From contig QVRM01006018.1 of NCBI GenBank assembly GCA_003439945.1, positions 746,001 through 810,000 of the forward strand: DNA of 64,000 bases. The letters run 5' to 3'. Both the position numbers and the translations under genes were made by a program. This DNA comes from Dermanyssus gallinae. Lineage: Eukaryota > Arthropoda > Arachnida > Mesostigmata > Dermanyssidae. Positions within the stretch are counted from its first letter, which is position 1, and each line of letters starts with the position of its first letter. This document shows positions 36,180-50,549 of the stretch, piece after piece. The notes under the pieces were generated by a model. The model made no database searches. It worked only from the letters and a program-made list of their open reading frames with translations, and was not told where the DNA came from.

Positions 36180-37870
36180 AGCATACGATATTTTATCGGT
36201 TTAGCAGCTGTATGATGTGTGTGTGTGTGGAAAAACCTCTTTTAGAAATGACCAGCGTTAGGTCATTATTTATACTACCCCCGGCAGTAAGTTGCTTGTA
36301 GAGCTAAGGACGTCGTAGTTACGTTCCGATAGCATTGGCATGTGCGCTTATTGGCGCGTTTATACTTAATTTTTCGTTTTTTTAATGCATGTTGCCATCA
36401 AGTCGCTCCGTGTTTTCGTGATTTAGATGAATGCAGATAATTTATTAGATAGCTGCAAGCATTGTAAATAATAATTAACGCCAGCTTGCGTAAGCACATA
36501 CGCGAGACAGAGGCAATATTGCACTCGCCGATTCAACTAAACTAAATTATAAGAGCATCTGGTCGCAGTATGTTTTGAGGCAAAAATGCTGGGCCGTCAA
36601 CTCACAAATATATTTTACATACACACAGCTCATACCAGCATTATGATGCCATTTCGTTGATGTTCGTGGTATTTTAATTCAATCCCGTTTAGGAAAAGGT
36701 ATGTGAGAAGCAGCCAGGTGCATGCTGCTGATAGTGATGCTGTATGGAGATAGAATGTCACAACGAAACAAACATATATGAAAAGTATGTCATAACTTCT
36801 ATCGTATCTTATAAATATATTCTCATGATTGAGGGATAGGAAGAAATGATTGCGAGCCCGAACGACTAAGCTATCCGATGCCTACTTGTGGCACTACGTG
36901 GTAGCACCTGCCGCACGTGTGAACTCACTAGTGTCAGGTGTATTGATAATTAATTTGTACCTCTTCTGATGTATTGCGTTCGTTTAATTCTGCAGATACT
37001 AAGAAATTAATTGAACTGATGATGATCGGACTTGCGCTGTGTCTAGATTAAATGCACGGCTTCTAGTTGAGTCAGAGTCGCCGGCTATACCCTCTACTCC
37101 GTCCCGTCTTCAATCGATTCCTACACTGCTGTTTTTATCCTGCAGTATAAACCCAGGGTAAAAACAGAGAGGGAGATAGTGTTGTTTAACAACCTAATTA
37201 AAATCAATTTATATAGCATTTGACTGGAAATTTGGCATACGCTCAGGCGACTTAAAAAGTCTGATAGTTGATTTAAAACTGTTTTACCAATAATGAACTA
37301 CACTTATTACCGAGCTAGTAGCTTGTATGGGCATAAAACATAGAGCGCGTAGCATACAAGTACAAACGGGCTAACAACAATATCTTTAGAAAACTTGATT
37401 TACGTCTCAACCAGAGCACCATAGCCCACGCTATGTGTTTCGTGTTCACTAGTCGACATGTGACATATCATAAATCTTCATTATTTGTGTACGCATATAG
37501 CCTTTTCGCGACTGGAACTGTGGCATTAGTCGGATAGTTGCATCATCGCACAATTGTTACGCGTTCGGTTATCGATTCTGGGTTTTGAGCACCTCATATT
37601 GTTCTTTGGGTGAGTAAGTAAGGTTTGCTTTGATGATATCACGGGTTCTAAATTGCGCACCATGCGCCCGTTGGGCAGGACTAACTCATCAGACGGCTAA
37701 GCTAAATCCCCGAAACCATCACCAACGTAACATTAAGTGGAGCCATATTGCGTGAGGCTGGAAAAGGCTTTAACTGACTACGTTACCCGGAAAACTATAT
37801 AATTGTTTCCCAGAGCTATCATGATAAATTGGATAATTGTAGAAGCAAATTACAAACAATTTCTTTGTTT
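36180..37870. other. No recognisable gene or repeat
   Basis: AT-rich unique sequence with few open frames. No simple repeats or element ends stand out. Confidence 0.5.
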
Positions 37871-37871
37871 A

Positions 37872-37876
<5 letters not shown>

Positions 37877-37909
<33 letters not shown>

Positions 37910-38167
37910 CTTCTGCAAATACATCTCAAGATGCAGCTGGTTATGAAAGAAATCCACCAAGTATTCTTCAGTCGCAATTTCACTGGCGGCGCTTGGCTGA
38001 ATCTTTTTAATACTTTTCGGCGACGTGTCGACGGAATGGAAATGCCTGCAAGGCGAAATTACGTGAGTTGTAGTTTGTAGACTGACCGGCCAAAACCTGC
38101 CGTCGTAGACTGTCCAGTACTGTTGGCTAAACTGGACATAAAATAGTTTGTGGATAAACATAAAAAG

Positions 38168-38253
<86 letters not shown>

Positions 38254-38271
38254 TTATTTATATATATATGA
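37877..38271. repeat. (TA)n arrays
   Basis: A TA array at 37877-37907 and a long one at 38169-38271, the latter ending in TTTATTTATTTATATATATA. About 260 bp of unique DNA lies between. Confidence 0.9.
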
Positions 38272-38279
38272 ATGTAAAA

Positions 38280-40600
38280 GGGCACCTGTATAAAACGAAA
38301 CAGCTTTTGGACCATGGTTTACGTGAATACTCGGGGCGGCCAACTCTTTATTAGGCGCCGCTACGCTGTGTACATACACTGTGGATAGAAGCCTCTCATC
38401 TGCTAGTAGTCAACTCTCTTTGAATCATCGTAAAGTAACCAGAATTGTTGTAACATGAATAACGACTTTATACTATTTTTTAGTCATAAATAATCTCTGT
38501 CATCATCTTTTCCAGGAACGTATATAGTCTGTTTGCGGGTTCCTTTGCTGCAGCGGATAACAGTCAATTTCGGCTTTTGCGGCAACCACCAACAACCGTA
38601 AAAGCCAATTGAGTCGTGGCCGCTTTCTTGGCGAAAATCTATGATTTGACAGGCTAATAATAGTTTTTCCGCAATTGCATTAAGTCAGCTATAGTGTTGT
38701 GCGTGGCTCACATCGTACGTTCGTAGCGATACAAAGAACCGCGAAATACGTGTCGGAAAATAAATACAATGAAAATAAAATGTTAATATGGAATGCGCCA
38801 CGAGAGAAATAATGTGTTGAAATGGAACGGAAAAGGTTTTCTGACAAACGGAATCACGTACAAAGGAAACGTTCCTCTCATTCACGTTAAAGCTTACAGC
38901 CAGCTCATTTTCAGAGTTTTCTGTCTATTTATTTGATCTAGCCCACCTGTTATTTCAGCCAATCCTCTATGGTTCAACCTGCTCATAACGTTAAAAAGAT
39001 AAGTTATCTACAACGCTATTAAATAAGAAGATGTGCTAGCTGTGTAGGTGCCAAAGCAGCCTCTAGCAATTGCCCTACTTTGGCAGGCATATATGAAAAG
39101 ATACTTCAAGACAAATACCTCTGTTAGTCATCAAGGCATATATATATATATATATATATTTGGGCACCACGGGTGATAGCCTTTTCTGCAAAATTACCTG
39201 AATAGTTATAATTGTTTGAATTTATGTAATAATGGAAATTTCAAGCCCAATAAAGAATTATTGAACTTAAATAAATTTGCTGTCCGGAGAAGACGGTCCC
39301 ATAAAAAAATATATATATATATAAAGTTTGCTTCTACCAAGCAAGTACAGCTCAAACTGCAGATGTTTATTAAAGAACATGACTGACTATACTTTAGTCC
39401 TTACTGAGTGCACGTTTACTGCTGATAATTCTTTTAGTCCTTCTAATACTTTCTGGACGGAGTGAAAATGATATAACTGACGACTCTGGCACTAAACGTC
39501 CCGAGATCGATTTCGACGTGACACACATCCTTTCAAAGCAAACGTATGATTAATGGATTTGCAAAATTGGGTTAGATTTATACTAATGAAAATATATATT
39601 TTTGCAACGCGGCCGGCTTTTTGATCTAGCCTCTCGCGCGGAGTTGGATGAAAAACAGGACTCGGGCCATATTTGAGAAAATCACCGTTAAACTTATAAA
39701 GTGCCAGTAGCAAGCCGGCAGCGCTTTGTAAAACGGTGGACGTTTTCAAATCCCTTCATTCCGTATGCTGAATCTCTAATAATACACAAATTATACGTTC
39801 ATAAAAAAAATCTATACACATCAATACTTGTGTATGCTGTTATTAATAGCGCCACAAAACGTGACATCCGAGAAAATTGGTTGTGAAGTTTGAGTGCTGC
39901 TATCGTTTTTGCTCTTGTTAATCCAGGTGTTGCTGTTTGCTGTAGTAATTCTTGTTATCTTTTAATTTTATTCTTTTTATTGCTGTTGTTGTTTCTGTTG
40001 TTGCGTCGTGCGTCAACAAGCTAGCAACGGCACATGGTTAGAACAAATGACTAAGACACCAATACACATCGATGGATCTAGAGGAAACAGAAGGCGCAAC
40101 CTAGAAAGCGCTAATGGGCAGGTATAGCGTTGGTTGAGTTTTGGTGCTCGATCACGGGCTGCCACAAGGGTAGTACTAATTAAAATCATTAAGGAAATAA
40201 TACACTGGATGGCACCAGGCGCTGGTATAGCCAAGAAAGTTTTCAACTGAACTCATTACGTTATGTATGCGCTTTGTCTCCGTCTATCTCACTAGAACTA
40301 TGAATAACTAATAAGACGAAGAAAATCAAATAAAACCGAAGGCAACAACAGCAGTGACAACAAAAGTACCACATCAGATGCAACAGTCGCTGCAAAATGA
40401 AAAAAACCATCAACAATGACAACAACAAACTTAGCAGCAAGCGGAGCTACAACAACAAACTTATCAGCAACCAGCGCTACCACAACAAATTTAGCAGCAA
40501 TTGGCCTTTACAACTACAACAGCTGCAAGAATAACAGCAACCGATGCAGCTGCTGTTCCAGCAGGAATTGTAATGAATTAAAATAATTACGCTACAGCAG
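38280..40600. other. No recognisable gene; CAA-rich patch at the end
   Basis: Unique AT-rich DNA with TA runs at 39137-39160 and near 39309. From about 40320 to 40560 it becomes a diffuse CAA/GCAACA-rich stretch. The minus-strand frame at 40013-40246 has a hydrophobic segment but no recognised family. Confidence 0.45.
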
Positions 40601-40607
40601 CATCGAA

Positions 40608-40690
40608 TTTGTTGTTATTGTTGTTTATGTTGTTGTTGCTGTTGTTGTTGTTGTAGTCGTCATCGACGATGATAACAACAACAACAAAAC
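40608..40690. repeat. TTG array folding back on a CAA array
   Basis: GTTGTTGTTGTT (40641-40652) pairs perfectly with AACAACAACAAC (40674-40685). Within the loop TCGTC-ATC-GACGA (40657-40669) makes a second perfect stem. A microsatellite-made hairpin. Confidence 0.85.
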
Positions 40691-40769
40691 TCAACAAAAA
40701 TATAGTGGACAACCAATCAACCTGTTGTCCTCACACAATAACAGTGGGAAAGTTTTAGCCACCATCACA

Positions 40770-40970
40770 ACAGCAATTCCACCAACAACAACAACAACAA
40801 CAACAACAACTACGACAACAACAACCACAGCCACCACAACCACAATTAGCAACAACTTGAGCAGCAGTAGCAGAAATAGAACGTACGTTACTTTGTAAAC
40901 ATGAGTGTGGTACGTAGTAGTCGTAGTAATAATTATTGTTGTTGTTGTTGCTGCTGCTGCTGTATGACGT
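40770..40970. repeat. CAA array followed by TTG array
   Basis: CAA run (about 40780-40848), about 85 bp of unique DNA, then TTG/CTG run (about 40935-40963), the opposite order to the preceding hairpin. Confidence 0.8.
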
Positions 40971-41340
40971 GTCTGCCGGGTTAGGGCTACTTAGTTTAGC
41001 TTGCATTGGTTCTTTAGACTGGCTTCGTTGTCCAGTGCGCCGGCTGGACGACTAGATATGCATACGCACATACACAGGCATATATATATACACACTTGAG
41101 TCGCGCTGCTCACACATCAAGTGAATAATCAAGTGCGCGAGCTTGTTTGGAGCAAAACAACACACACAGTCGTCAACACTCCTTCCGTCGAATTTTCTTG
41201 TCTCTCTCTCTCTCTCTGTCTCGCTTCTCAAGTCTTCGCCGGCGCGCGTGTCCTACGTGTCCATTCAGCCACTATTCTTTCGTTTGCCCTTCGGCCCCTC
41301 CCGCTGCCCGCAGGGTCCGCCCCGCGGTCACCCACGCATG

Positions 41341-41563
41341 CGCTGTTGTTGTTGTTGTTGTTGTGGTTGCTGTTGTTGTTGTTGTGGTTGTTGTTGTTGA
41401 GGTTGTTGTTGTTGTTGAGGTTGTTGTTGTTGTTGTTGTTGGTGTTGTAGTAGTTGTTGTGGTTGTGGTTGTTGTTGTTGAGGTTGTTGTGGTAGTTGTG
41501 GTAGTTGTTGTTGTGGTTGTTGTTGAGGTTGTTGTGGTAGTTGTTGTTGTTGCTGCTGCTGCT
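41341..41563 (+). repeat. (TTG/GTG/GAG)n array, about 220 bp
   Basis: TTG with periodic GTGGTTG, GAGGTTG and GTAGTTG variants, ending in CTGCTGCTG. It produces long Val, Leu/Cys and (minus strand) Asn or Thr frames that are artefacts. Confidence 0.95.
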
Positions 41564-42212
41564 GTCATTCAACTGCGGCTGCTCAGCCACCACATAGAGC
41601 ATATATGGGCAGGCGCCACCGCCGTCCCATGCCTCCATACGAACACAAGCAGACAGCCAGCCAGCCAGACCGACTGATGGATATATACGTAGATAGACAT
41701 TTATGTATCTAACCACTTTCCTCCTTGATGGTGATGGTAATGGTTAGCCAGAATAGTTATTAGCTACCACGGTGATATTAGTTAGCAGCGCCAGCCAGTG
41801 ACACACGCACGTACTTCGAACGTCTGTGCGGGCCAGTCATGCACGCTGCACCAGCTGAGACGTTGAGACCAGCAGTTTGATCCTCGGATTCGCCGTGTGG
41901 CGTGCTCCCGCTGCTGCTATGGAACGTCGGAAACGTCGAATTATGGCCGGCCTATGTTGCGGCCGGTGGGTCGCAGACGGGGTCGGTTTTCTTCTTCGCC
42001 ATGCGCGTGTTAATTTGCCATCCTCGCACACAGAGCTGCCGATACGAGTAGAACAGAAGATAGGAGGCGTCACGTCAAGTAACACAGGACAGCCATAATA
42101 AGATTTACCATTCCTGCCGCACACACAATAGCGCCGCTGATTGTGGGAGAAAAAAACGTTGTCTTTTGGGTAGAAAACCGGGATGGCGATGGCAAAGACA
42201 AATGAATCACGC

Positions 42213-42290
42213 ATACAAACAACAACAACAACAACAATAACAACAACAACAACAATAACAGCACCAACAGCAACAGAACCAAGAGCAAAC
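42213..42290 (+). repeat. (CAA)n array
   Basis: CAA and CAATAA units. Confidence 0.85.
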
Positions 42291-42299
42291 AATTAATAG

Positions 42300-43310
42300 T
42301 CAGGATACAGAAATGATGATCAAACTTAGCAGATTTAGTACGCCCTCTACGTGTCTTTATCTACGTATTTGCCTCGACGGTTTTTTGAGGCGACTTGACA
42401 CAGCCCTCCCTATTCAGTTATCGACCCAGCGGTACCCGCTGAGTTCAGGTGAACTCGCTGCGTATATGCCCAGGAATACCCCACGAATGTATACTTCTGC
42501 AGTATAATATACTTCTTGATCTAATAACGGTACATACATAATTTCATATTCTAAGTTTGACACAATACTTCATGTTTATGCGTATTCATTGTGTGTGCGT
42601 AAGCCTTATGTAAATCTTGACGTCTGTCAATCGGTGTCAAGCTTGCAATGTTAACAATGTTATTCGCTTCGGCGGCTATGCCGCGTCGGGGCTCCGAATA
42701 TCCGAATACATACCACCGAATGCAGAAGTCTTAAGCTTTCGACTGCTGCTAAGCTGCTTTCGTCTGCAGAACACAGAAATCCTATTAGACCGCGGCATAA
42801 TTTCGGTTGGCTACCGTTGACCGGAGTTGCTTGACCGAAGCACAAGAGCCAAATTTTTGTTACAAGCTGACGGCTTCGGCATTAGCTTCCGTCAGTCCGT
42901 TTTCCTTTATGCAGTTTGTAAAAAACACCTATTTTCTCTCTTTCGAAACTCAATTACGAACCTGCTCGTTGGAACGCCACGTACATACTATCAGTTAGTA
43001 AATTATTATTAGTCTATCATCTACTCCGCTACCGGCTTTAATATCATAATAGAACGGCAGAACATAATAAGTGGTCTTCCCCATACTAATTAGGTAATTG
43101 CAGCAAAAATAGTTAATTGTCAGTTTACGCGACGTGCGTCATCTATTCAAATCCTAATAAGTGTTGCCCAAAAAAGAGGAATTATGGTAATACTTAAATA
43201 TCAGCTATTTTGTCACCTAGAAGAGAACTCTGTGTGCCTGATATTGTTCATGCCAATTGTTTAGATCTGGCAGTCCGGGGCTGCGCTTCTATTGAATGTA
43301 TATATATTAA
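42300..43310. other. No recognisable gene
   Basis: Unique-looking DNA. No open frame over 75 codons and no simple repeat of note. Confidence 0.45.
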
Positions 43311-43320
43311 GCAGAGCAAT

Positions 43321-43322
<2 letters not shown>

Positions 43323-43388
<66 letters not shown>
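43323..43388. repeat. (TA)n array
   Basis: About 66 bp of uninterrupted TA. Confidence 0.95.
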
Positions 43389-43389
<1 letters not shown>

Positions 43390-44283
43390 GTGTGCTCCAG
43401 GACGGCCAATTACGTGTAGCATTACTGTCTGGTGGGAATTCTCTTTGATGCTTTTCGACAGATCATGAACGGACTATCTCTTGCAGTAGCAACGTAATTT
43501 GTATGTCGATGGCAGATAGCCGATATCTCTAAATGGCCATTGTGAATAACTCGATGTGAGATGCTCGCTCGCTGTGCGGGAGCGCCGAGCTGGCAAAAAG
43601 ACATATCGGTGCAGACGGTGGTGGCGTCTTTCCGCTGCGACGGCACTGGTCCACATTGTTGTTTGCCGTCATGCTGTTATCGTTATGGCGCTGTTTGGTA
43701 CCGTCTATAAGTTCAGATTAGTGTGCGATAATAGAATCAAAGTCATTCACGGAATACAAAGTGATGTGTATATTAAAAAAAAACGAATATATGTATATAT
43801 ATATATATACAAATGCGCAATGTGGATGGATGAAGCTTTAGTAGACCCGTGAGCGGCAATTCTATTTTTACCTTTTCAGCGTTCGCTTTTGATTTCTATA
43901 TTGTAACTATTTGTTTTATCTTCGTTAGCTATCTATTAGGGATAGGTGGGAATAGCGTGGCTTTGCGTGGAGCAGTGACTACACAGTGGAGGCACACCCC
44001 GCCGCAGCAGCAATGACGCTTGTGCGATTAGAATGGTAGTAACAACATTAGTAACAATTTTTTTTTTGCAATAATAAAAGAAATAACAACAACAACGATA
44101 ACTGTGGTAACAGCAACGCATGGTCCTATGGAACTAGTCGACGTGAGTGTCTATTCAGTTTTACTCGTTGTGGCCTCGACGGGGTACCAGTTTGTGGGTT
44201 TGACTCATTGGCTGGCGTGAAATCATCGAGAAATAGAAGGAGAAAAACGAATTCTACAAATGCAGTCTAACAAGCGTTTCGGG

Positions 44284-44284
<1 letters not shown>

Positions 44285-44325
<41 letters not shown>

Positions 44326-44417
44326 CTACAGGTATTACATTATACGAAATATATACTACACTGGAATCGCTAGTGACTTTCACTCGTAAAAGGTTCGTCA
44401 AATGCAAAACTCGTACA

Positions 44418-44460
<43 letters not shown>

Positions 44461-44657
44461 GCAGTCTTTGCTTGAAATTTTTGACCTTCATTTCTGATGC
44501 AGAGCATGCGATACTTGGGAGGAGGCATGTCGATCAGCCACTGCCCGTGTTAGTAGAAAAGAAAGCCGTAGGGGTAAACATGATCAAAATCATGGTAACT
44601 ATAACCTCTACGGAGACAATTGGGACTAATATTTCGTTGCAGCGAAAGCTTGTGCAG

Positions 44658-44691
<34 letters not shown>

Positions 44692-44851
44692 AACAGCCTA
44701 TATACTCCCATGTGTCAGACTTGCTCGCCCATTATGCAATAACCAAATCAGTAGCAAAAGATGTTGCAAATTGAATTTATGCGATGCTACATATGTATTT
44801 CAATGCACATATACACAGGAAAACTATATATATATATATATATATATATAT
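44285..44851. repeat. Cluster of four (TA)n arrays
   Basis: TA arrays at 44285-44320, 44420-44457, 44660-44689 and 44826-44851, separated by 100-200 bp of unrelated unique sequence. I found no shared flanks that would make them tails of one element family. Confidence 0.9.
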
Positions 44852-45089
44852 CGCTAAAAACGATACACGCTGTTAGCGCCGAGAGGCAACGTTAATAACA
44901 TGTTCAACCCGGATAAGTCCTAATATGGATGACCGTCCACCCCTTGATGAGAGCAGCAGGAGCGAGAAGATACAGCAGACTCGTATCTTCGCTTCTGCCT
45001 CAGCCGCGCTAATAGAAAAGACGCGTTATGAGCTGGACATCGTGAGAGCCAGATCGCAACAACATCGCGGCCACAGAGTTTTAGCTCAA

Positions 45090-45270
45090 TAATGGTGACT
45101 ACTATAACAGCACCAGCACGTCAACAACAACACCACAACAACAACGACAACAACAACATTTGTGAGAAACCAAAACAATAACGGGGACCACAACCAGTCT
45201 CAAAATAATGAAAAACGCAGCCGACGACGACGACAACAACAGTAACAATAGAGACAACAGCAATAACTGG
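45090..45270 (+). repeat. CAA-rich stretch
   Basis: CAACAACAACAC units, then diffuse CAACAG and CGACGACGA sequence. Confidence 0.75.
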
Positions 45271-45444
45271 CGAGGAGTCACTGACCATTCATGGCGCAGA
45301 AAGTCTTCTGCTTTTAGTAAGGCCACGATCGCAACGGCGTCAGTGAATATCGCTAGCGCTTTTGTTAAAGCGTCTTCCCACTGCATTAACTACGACCATT
45401 GTTGGACATATCCGGATTGGCACGAACATATGTACATAGTTATT

Positions 45445-45580
<136 letters not shown>

Positions 45581-45589
45581 CTACACACA

Positions 45590-47320
45590 CATGCATATAC
45601 GTTTATAATGTAACCGCATGATATATATGCCATTGTAAATGCAGCAGTCGTGGCTGACACAAATGCCGGCTGAGGTTCCTAACCCCACGTCCAACCTGCT
45701 GTTCTGTGACCGCATGCACTATCTTGAAACACGTAGTTTCCTAACAAAGAGCACCGCCTTTCTGTTCGCCGCAGCAAAAGGGCAGTGAACGCGATGACTA
45801 ATCGAAACTGCCACTGATTTTGGACAACCGAGAAGCAAAGACGAGCAAGTAATTAATCAAGCTTGTTTCTATTCAGAAATAAGCACTCTGACTTTTGCTG
45901 ACGTATCACTCCACACCACCCCCCCCCCCCCGAACAAAAGATTACGAACACATCAGGGCATCGTACTGACGGACTTCAATAGCGTACACGTTTTGCCCGC
46001 ATGTGCCATCGATTGTTGATCGACAGGGGTTGAAGTAATATTAAAGAATGGTTCCAGCTTCTCGCCTCTTCCTAAGGCCATTTAGGTGAGAGTTTTTTTT
46101 AGTGGGTATTATGCCAACAACATCGGCATCGAGTCCCACACTACCCGCTCTGGGTGTGCGTAAACGAATTTTTCCCTCTCACCATTAAAAAAAATGTGTC
46201 ATCGATGCCTGCAGAAAAAAACTTCACTCTATATTAGATAAACAAAAATTGGGTTATTCATGTTGTCTCAGCCGTGCCAACATTTCGGACGAACAATCGG
46301 GTGCCTTGGAGTGCAGACGCTGTCGGGTGTATTGTGCGGCCCATTAATAACAAATTGTTATTAATTTGTTAATTAGAAATTAAAATAAGAAACGGCTCAC
46401 CGATCACCTCGCAGCTGCGACGCATTGAAAGCTTACACCAATTTTCAAAACTGCTAGCAAAAAAATGGGGATTATCGTTCTAGCGCTAGGTGAACGCTGC
46501 TACAGCGATGGGTTATGCCTCCAAACTGTCTTTATTTGTATATATATATATATAAGGATAACTATCATGTCAGCAGTATATAGAAACAAAATTGTTTGCG
46601 GATTATGTAATAAGCCGTAAAACCGAACACGACACATACGTGCAGACATCTATAAACCAGGGCAAGCATACCTTTGAATGGGAGTATTTTAGCTTGTGTC
46701 AATGGAAAAAAAAAACAGGTAACAAAAAAAATATATATATAGATTTATTCCTCGTTTGTTTTGTTATTATTGTTACCTACGCATCTATATGCGCAGGTAG
46801 ATCCTAAAGCTAGGGCCTCCGACAGGTTTATATCTCTGTTTTCCGCCTAAGGCTGTACATTTCCTTACAGTTTGTTCAATTGACTCGTAATTATGTACTT
46901 TCCTCCTCCGTATATTTAACTCGTTGTACCCTTGTATCCAACACTCCTGCCCTGGCGTCTACCAATAGCCCACTCGCTCTTAAATGATCGTATACCCATT
47001 CTATCCTGCCCTTTTCCAGCTTCTCCTTTCCATATATACCTGTCAAGTTCGAGCGGGAACCATTGCTAATTTACTCACTCTTTCCAAGTGTCCGCTAGAC
47101 ACCGTGTAAATAATGCCTAGTGTTTTGTACTTGTGTAGTTATATCCAGCTCATGTATACTCGTATATGTTAAAATGCCACCCAATGCAATCAGAGAAGTC
47201 AATATATAGGTACATTTCATGGTGTATCAAATAACATTAAATCTGGCAAAGCAACTGTGTATGCACACGTTTTGATTTAATTATGACCATGCATGTATGT
47301 ATTGACACAAACCGTTATTT
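45590..47320. other. No recognisable gene
   Basis: AT-rich unique DNA with a C-run near 45920 and a small TA run near 46540. A short Cys-rich reading near 46290 (LECRRCRVYC) ends in a stop after a few codons and is not called. Confidence 0.45.
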
Positions 47321-47329
47321 AAATGGCAA

Positions 47330-47830
47330 GTAAACGAGGAGGGCAATTTTTTTCGTATCATCGAAAAACGCTCACACCAGAAGCAATTATAAAGTCCGTC
47401 CTTGCTGTTTTCCGTAATATTTATTAATTTAGGTATTTTTTTGTATCCTTTTGCATAGGTGATATGTATAAATTCTTAATTGAAAGTTTCGTTATGGCCG
47501 AACCCTCTTGTTACTTAACAGCGCATATGTGATTGCATTAAGGCAACGCAACATAGATCATTGGAAATAAAATAAGTGCAATTATATACAATTTTAAGTC
47601 ATGTCACAGATACCAACTCACGCAACCTTTCGACGACGTCCTTGAGAATTGCTCGCGTTTAATCAAACCGAAGGATGCTTACCTGAAAGTAAGAGCAAAA
47701 TGACATTACAATTTGTCAACATGCGCATTTTATTACATGTGTGTTTATTACATGTACTTAACCTAACGTTGATCGTAAACAAAATAATACCCAATTTAAT
47801 ATACGCGTTGGTGTTCAATATATGAATACT
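47330..47830 (-). repeat. Dispersed repeat C, copy C2
   Basis: Aligns with C1 at 18640-19065. Shared blocks are TCGAAAAACGCTCACACCAG with AAGCAATTATAAAG, then CGAAGGATGCTTACCTGAAA (47669-47688), the AAGAGCAAAATGACATTACA stretch after it, and TTTAATATAC near 47795. Extra sequence in C2 accounts for its greater length. The minus-strand pyrimidine tract-CAG-GTAAGC motif (47677-47700) is kept. Family and boundaries unknown. Confidence 0.7.
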
Positions 47831-48717
47831 AGAATAGCCCATCGATGTGTTACGATGTGTTTGGACTGGAAACTTATTGAGCCCCGTACTCCGGATCCTG
47901 CGCGTTCTGACTATCACTTGCACTCTCTCGGAAACTTTTTAACTTAAAAAGTGCAAGTCTTTCGAGAACTTCCAAAATTATTAGCCACTTGTTAGTCTCC
48001 AGGAAACAAAACTTGTTGTGCAAAAGGGAGATCGAACGGGTTATCGTTGGCAAAATCATTGAAAGAAAGGAAGACTATATTAATGATTAAATAAGCCCGC
48101 ATGTTCTTGCAAAATCGTATATATATATATATACGCCTTTTGTCATGAGCAAGTGAACGAGCAACGTGACAACTGAATTCTACGTTTGCACCGTATACGT
48201 GTGTATGCGTCCATTGTTAAGGCAAAGGATCACATCGCCGTTAGTATCGCCGCACTCAGTGCTGTCACCGTTGACCTAAAAACGATCTTGCCAATTATCC
48301 GACCAAACATGAGGGATAGCTGTATCACAGCTGTCAAACTCAACGATCTGTAGTAGTAGGCAGAAGGCCGCGTCAAGGCCACGTGAGGCCGACCTGCTAA
48401 CAGGAGAGGATATACGGCCTTAATTTGCGTTTTCTGTGTTTCCCTTTTCTTCTTCCGGTTTATCTATCTATGTATTTTTCTCTTGTTCTCTATAGCACTG
48501 TCGACTGTTCCTGCTGAAAGAGATCGATGTTTCTTTGTTGCCTGAAGTCACCTGGCACTACAATACAACCTTGCCGAAGGAGAGAGAGAGAAAGAGATAA
48601 AAACGGCAGAAGAGCCGAGAACTCAGTACACGTGAAAACAGCACAGTCACGACCAGACGCATGGGTGAAGAACGCACACTGTCTGTGTGAAACAAATAAA
48701 TAAAGCTTGCTACAAAG

Positions 48718-48719
<2 letters not shown>

Positions 48720-48755
<36 letters not shown>
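48720..48755. repeat. (TA)n array
   Basis: About 36 bp of TA. Confidence 0.95.
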
Positions 48756-48758
<3 letters not shown>

Positions 48759-48779
48759 TTTAGTATATATTCATTATAG

Positions 48780-50250
48780 ATGTCCCGCCATTGTCTTCAC
48801 GGGCCGGTTGATAATCAACATCAACAACAATCCAACGAGCCCCGGCTCGCCCAGCCATAATAGTAAAGTCCGCCATGCCAAGACGTCGTGTACGTACGAA
48901 GCAGACAAGTTAGCTACAACAAAAGCAACCCGATAACACCCTGCGAAACGGTGAGAGAATGCAATCGGACACGACTGACGGCCTGACTGTGATTTTCTGT
49001 GAGGTCCGGGACCACCGCAGAGTCACGGTTTAGGCTGTTCTCATCCCCTGCCGGCCTCTGATCGCGATTGATTGATACTGAGAGCCATTGGCTGTAAACG
49101 GATAACGCAACGAGCGGTTACGGGCGGCACCATTCCATAGCGAAGCAGCAGCAGCCTGCAAGCATGGCTAGGTCTGCTTTACGGACCGCCCAGCTGGGTA
49201 TACTAAACCCTTGCTTTGCTTGCATTGGCATTACCCGTTATCTTCTGGAGGAGCGCAAGTGCCCATGGATTTACTTAGCCGAACGAGGGAGAAAACACTA
49301 TATAGGTTATGTCAGGTCGAAGGTCAATCGAACGATACAACAGCAGTAACAACGAGAACAACAGTATCCATACTAACAATGAAACACGACGCTTTCTCCC
49401 GCCGGGCTTACTACCGTACATGTGGGTCAACTTCAACTGTTCATTAGTGGCTGTGGTGATGATCCGCTACCGGTTGCGTCGCGCTCGCGGTAGTATACGC
49501 TTATACACACGTACTGCCACGTCGCCAAAGCTGATTTGAGCCCTCAAGCCCTTAAGGATCCAATCAATGATCTATCTATCTATCTATCGTGAGTCGCAAA
49601 ACTGCTAGGATCCACGTAATCAAACTAGTACAGCATATGACATTGTTGTATCTGAGTAGTATCACAATTCTTATATATGTCTGGCCTTAGGCCTTCTATT
49701 CGGTGATTTACTTCTCGACACCTCTAGACCTCCTCGAAGTCAGTCTTTCTGTCTGTCAGACGTTTGACAACGTCTCGAGTCTCATTGAGTCTCGACAGGT
49801 CTTCGCGGCTCGAACGCTCAGCCGCAAGATTTACCCTTCAACGATCCATCAATTGAACGAATGAATGAATCGAAAACGATCAACAATGACAGTGTCAAGG
49901 TCGCCAAACATCCGACGGCGACGCAGCAGCCGCAGCAGCAGGAAAACAGCCGCCAAGAGCTGTGCCGCCTCGCACCGCTCTTACCACAACCGCTCAACAA
50001 GTGACACACTTCACCAGCGCACGCCATTGCAACTGCGACTGTGCCGTCCTTCACAGCCAAACATCTTCTTCACTTCTTGGATGGGACACGGCAGCAAAGA
50101 AAGCTGAAGTCGAAACGAGGAATTGCGGCGAGGAGAAGCGATGCCACGCCACGCCAGGGCTTTCATCAGCAGCAGCATCTCTTTGCTTACTTGTCTTGTC
50201 GTCCGGCTTTAACTGTTTGGTGTTACCAAATACAATATCAGCAGCGGAAA
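48780..50250. other. GC-richer region without a recognisable gene
   Basis: Higher CG content than its flanks, with a (CTAT)n run near 49571-49588. The open frames (for example plus strand 50041-50634) are carried into the CAG and TA repeats beyond and show no domain. Confidence 0.45.
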
Positions 50251-50254
50251 CAGC

Positions 50255-50548
<294 letters not shown>

Positions 50549-50549
50549 G

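Noticed and set aside
44170..44225. GTGGGTTTGACTCATTGG, B box-like
   Set aside because: Only a partial B box; A box and SINE body absent.
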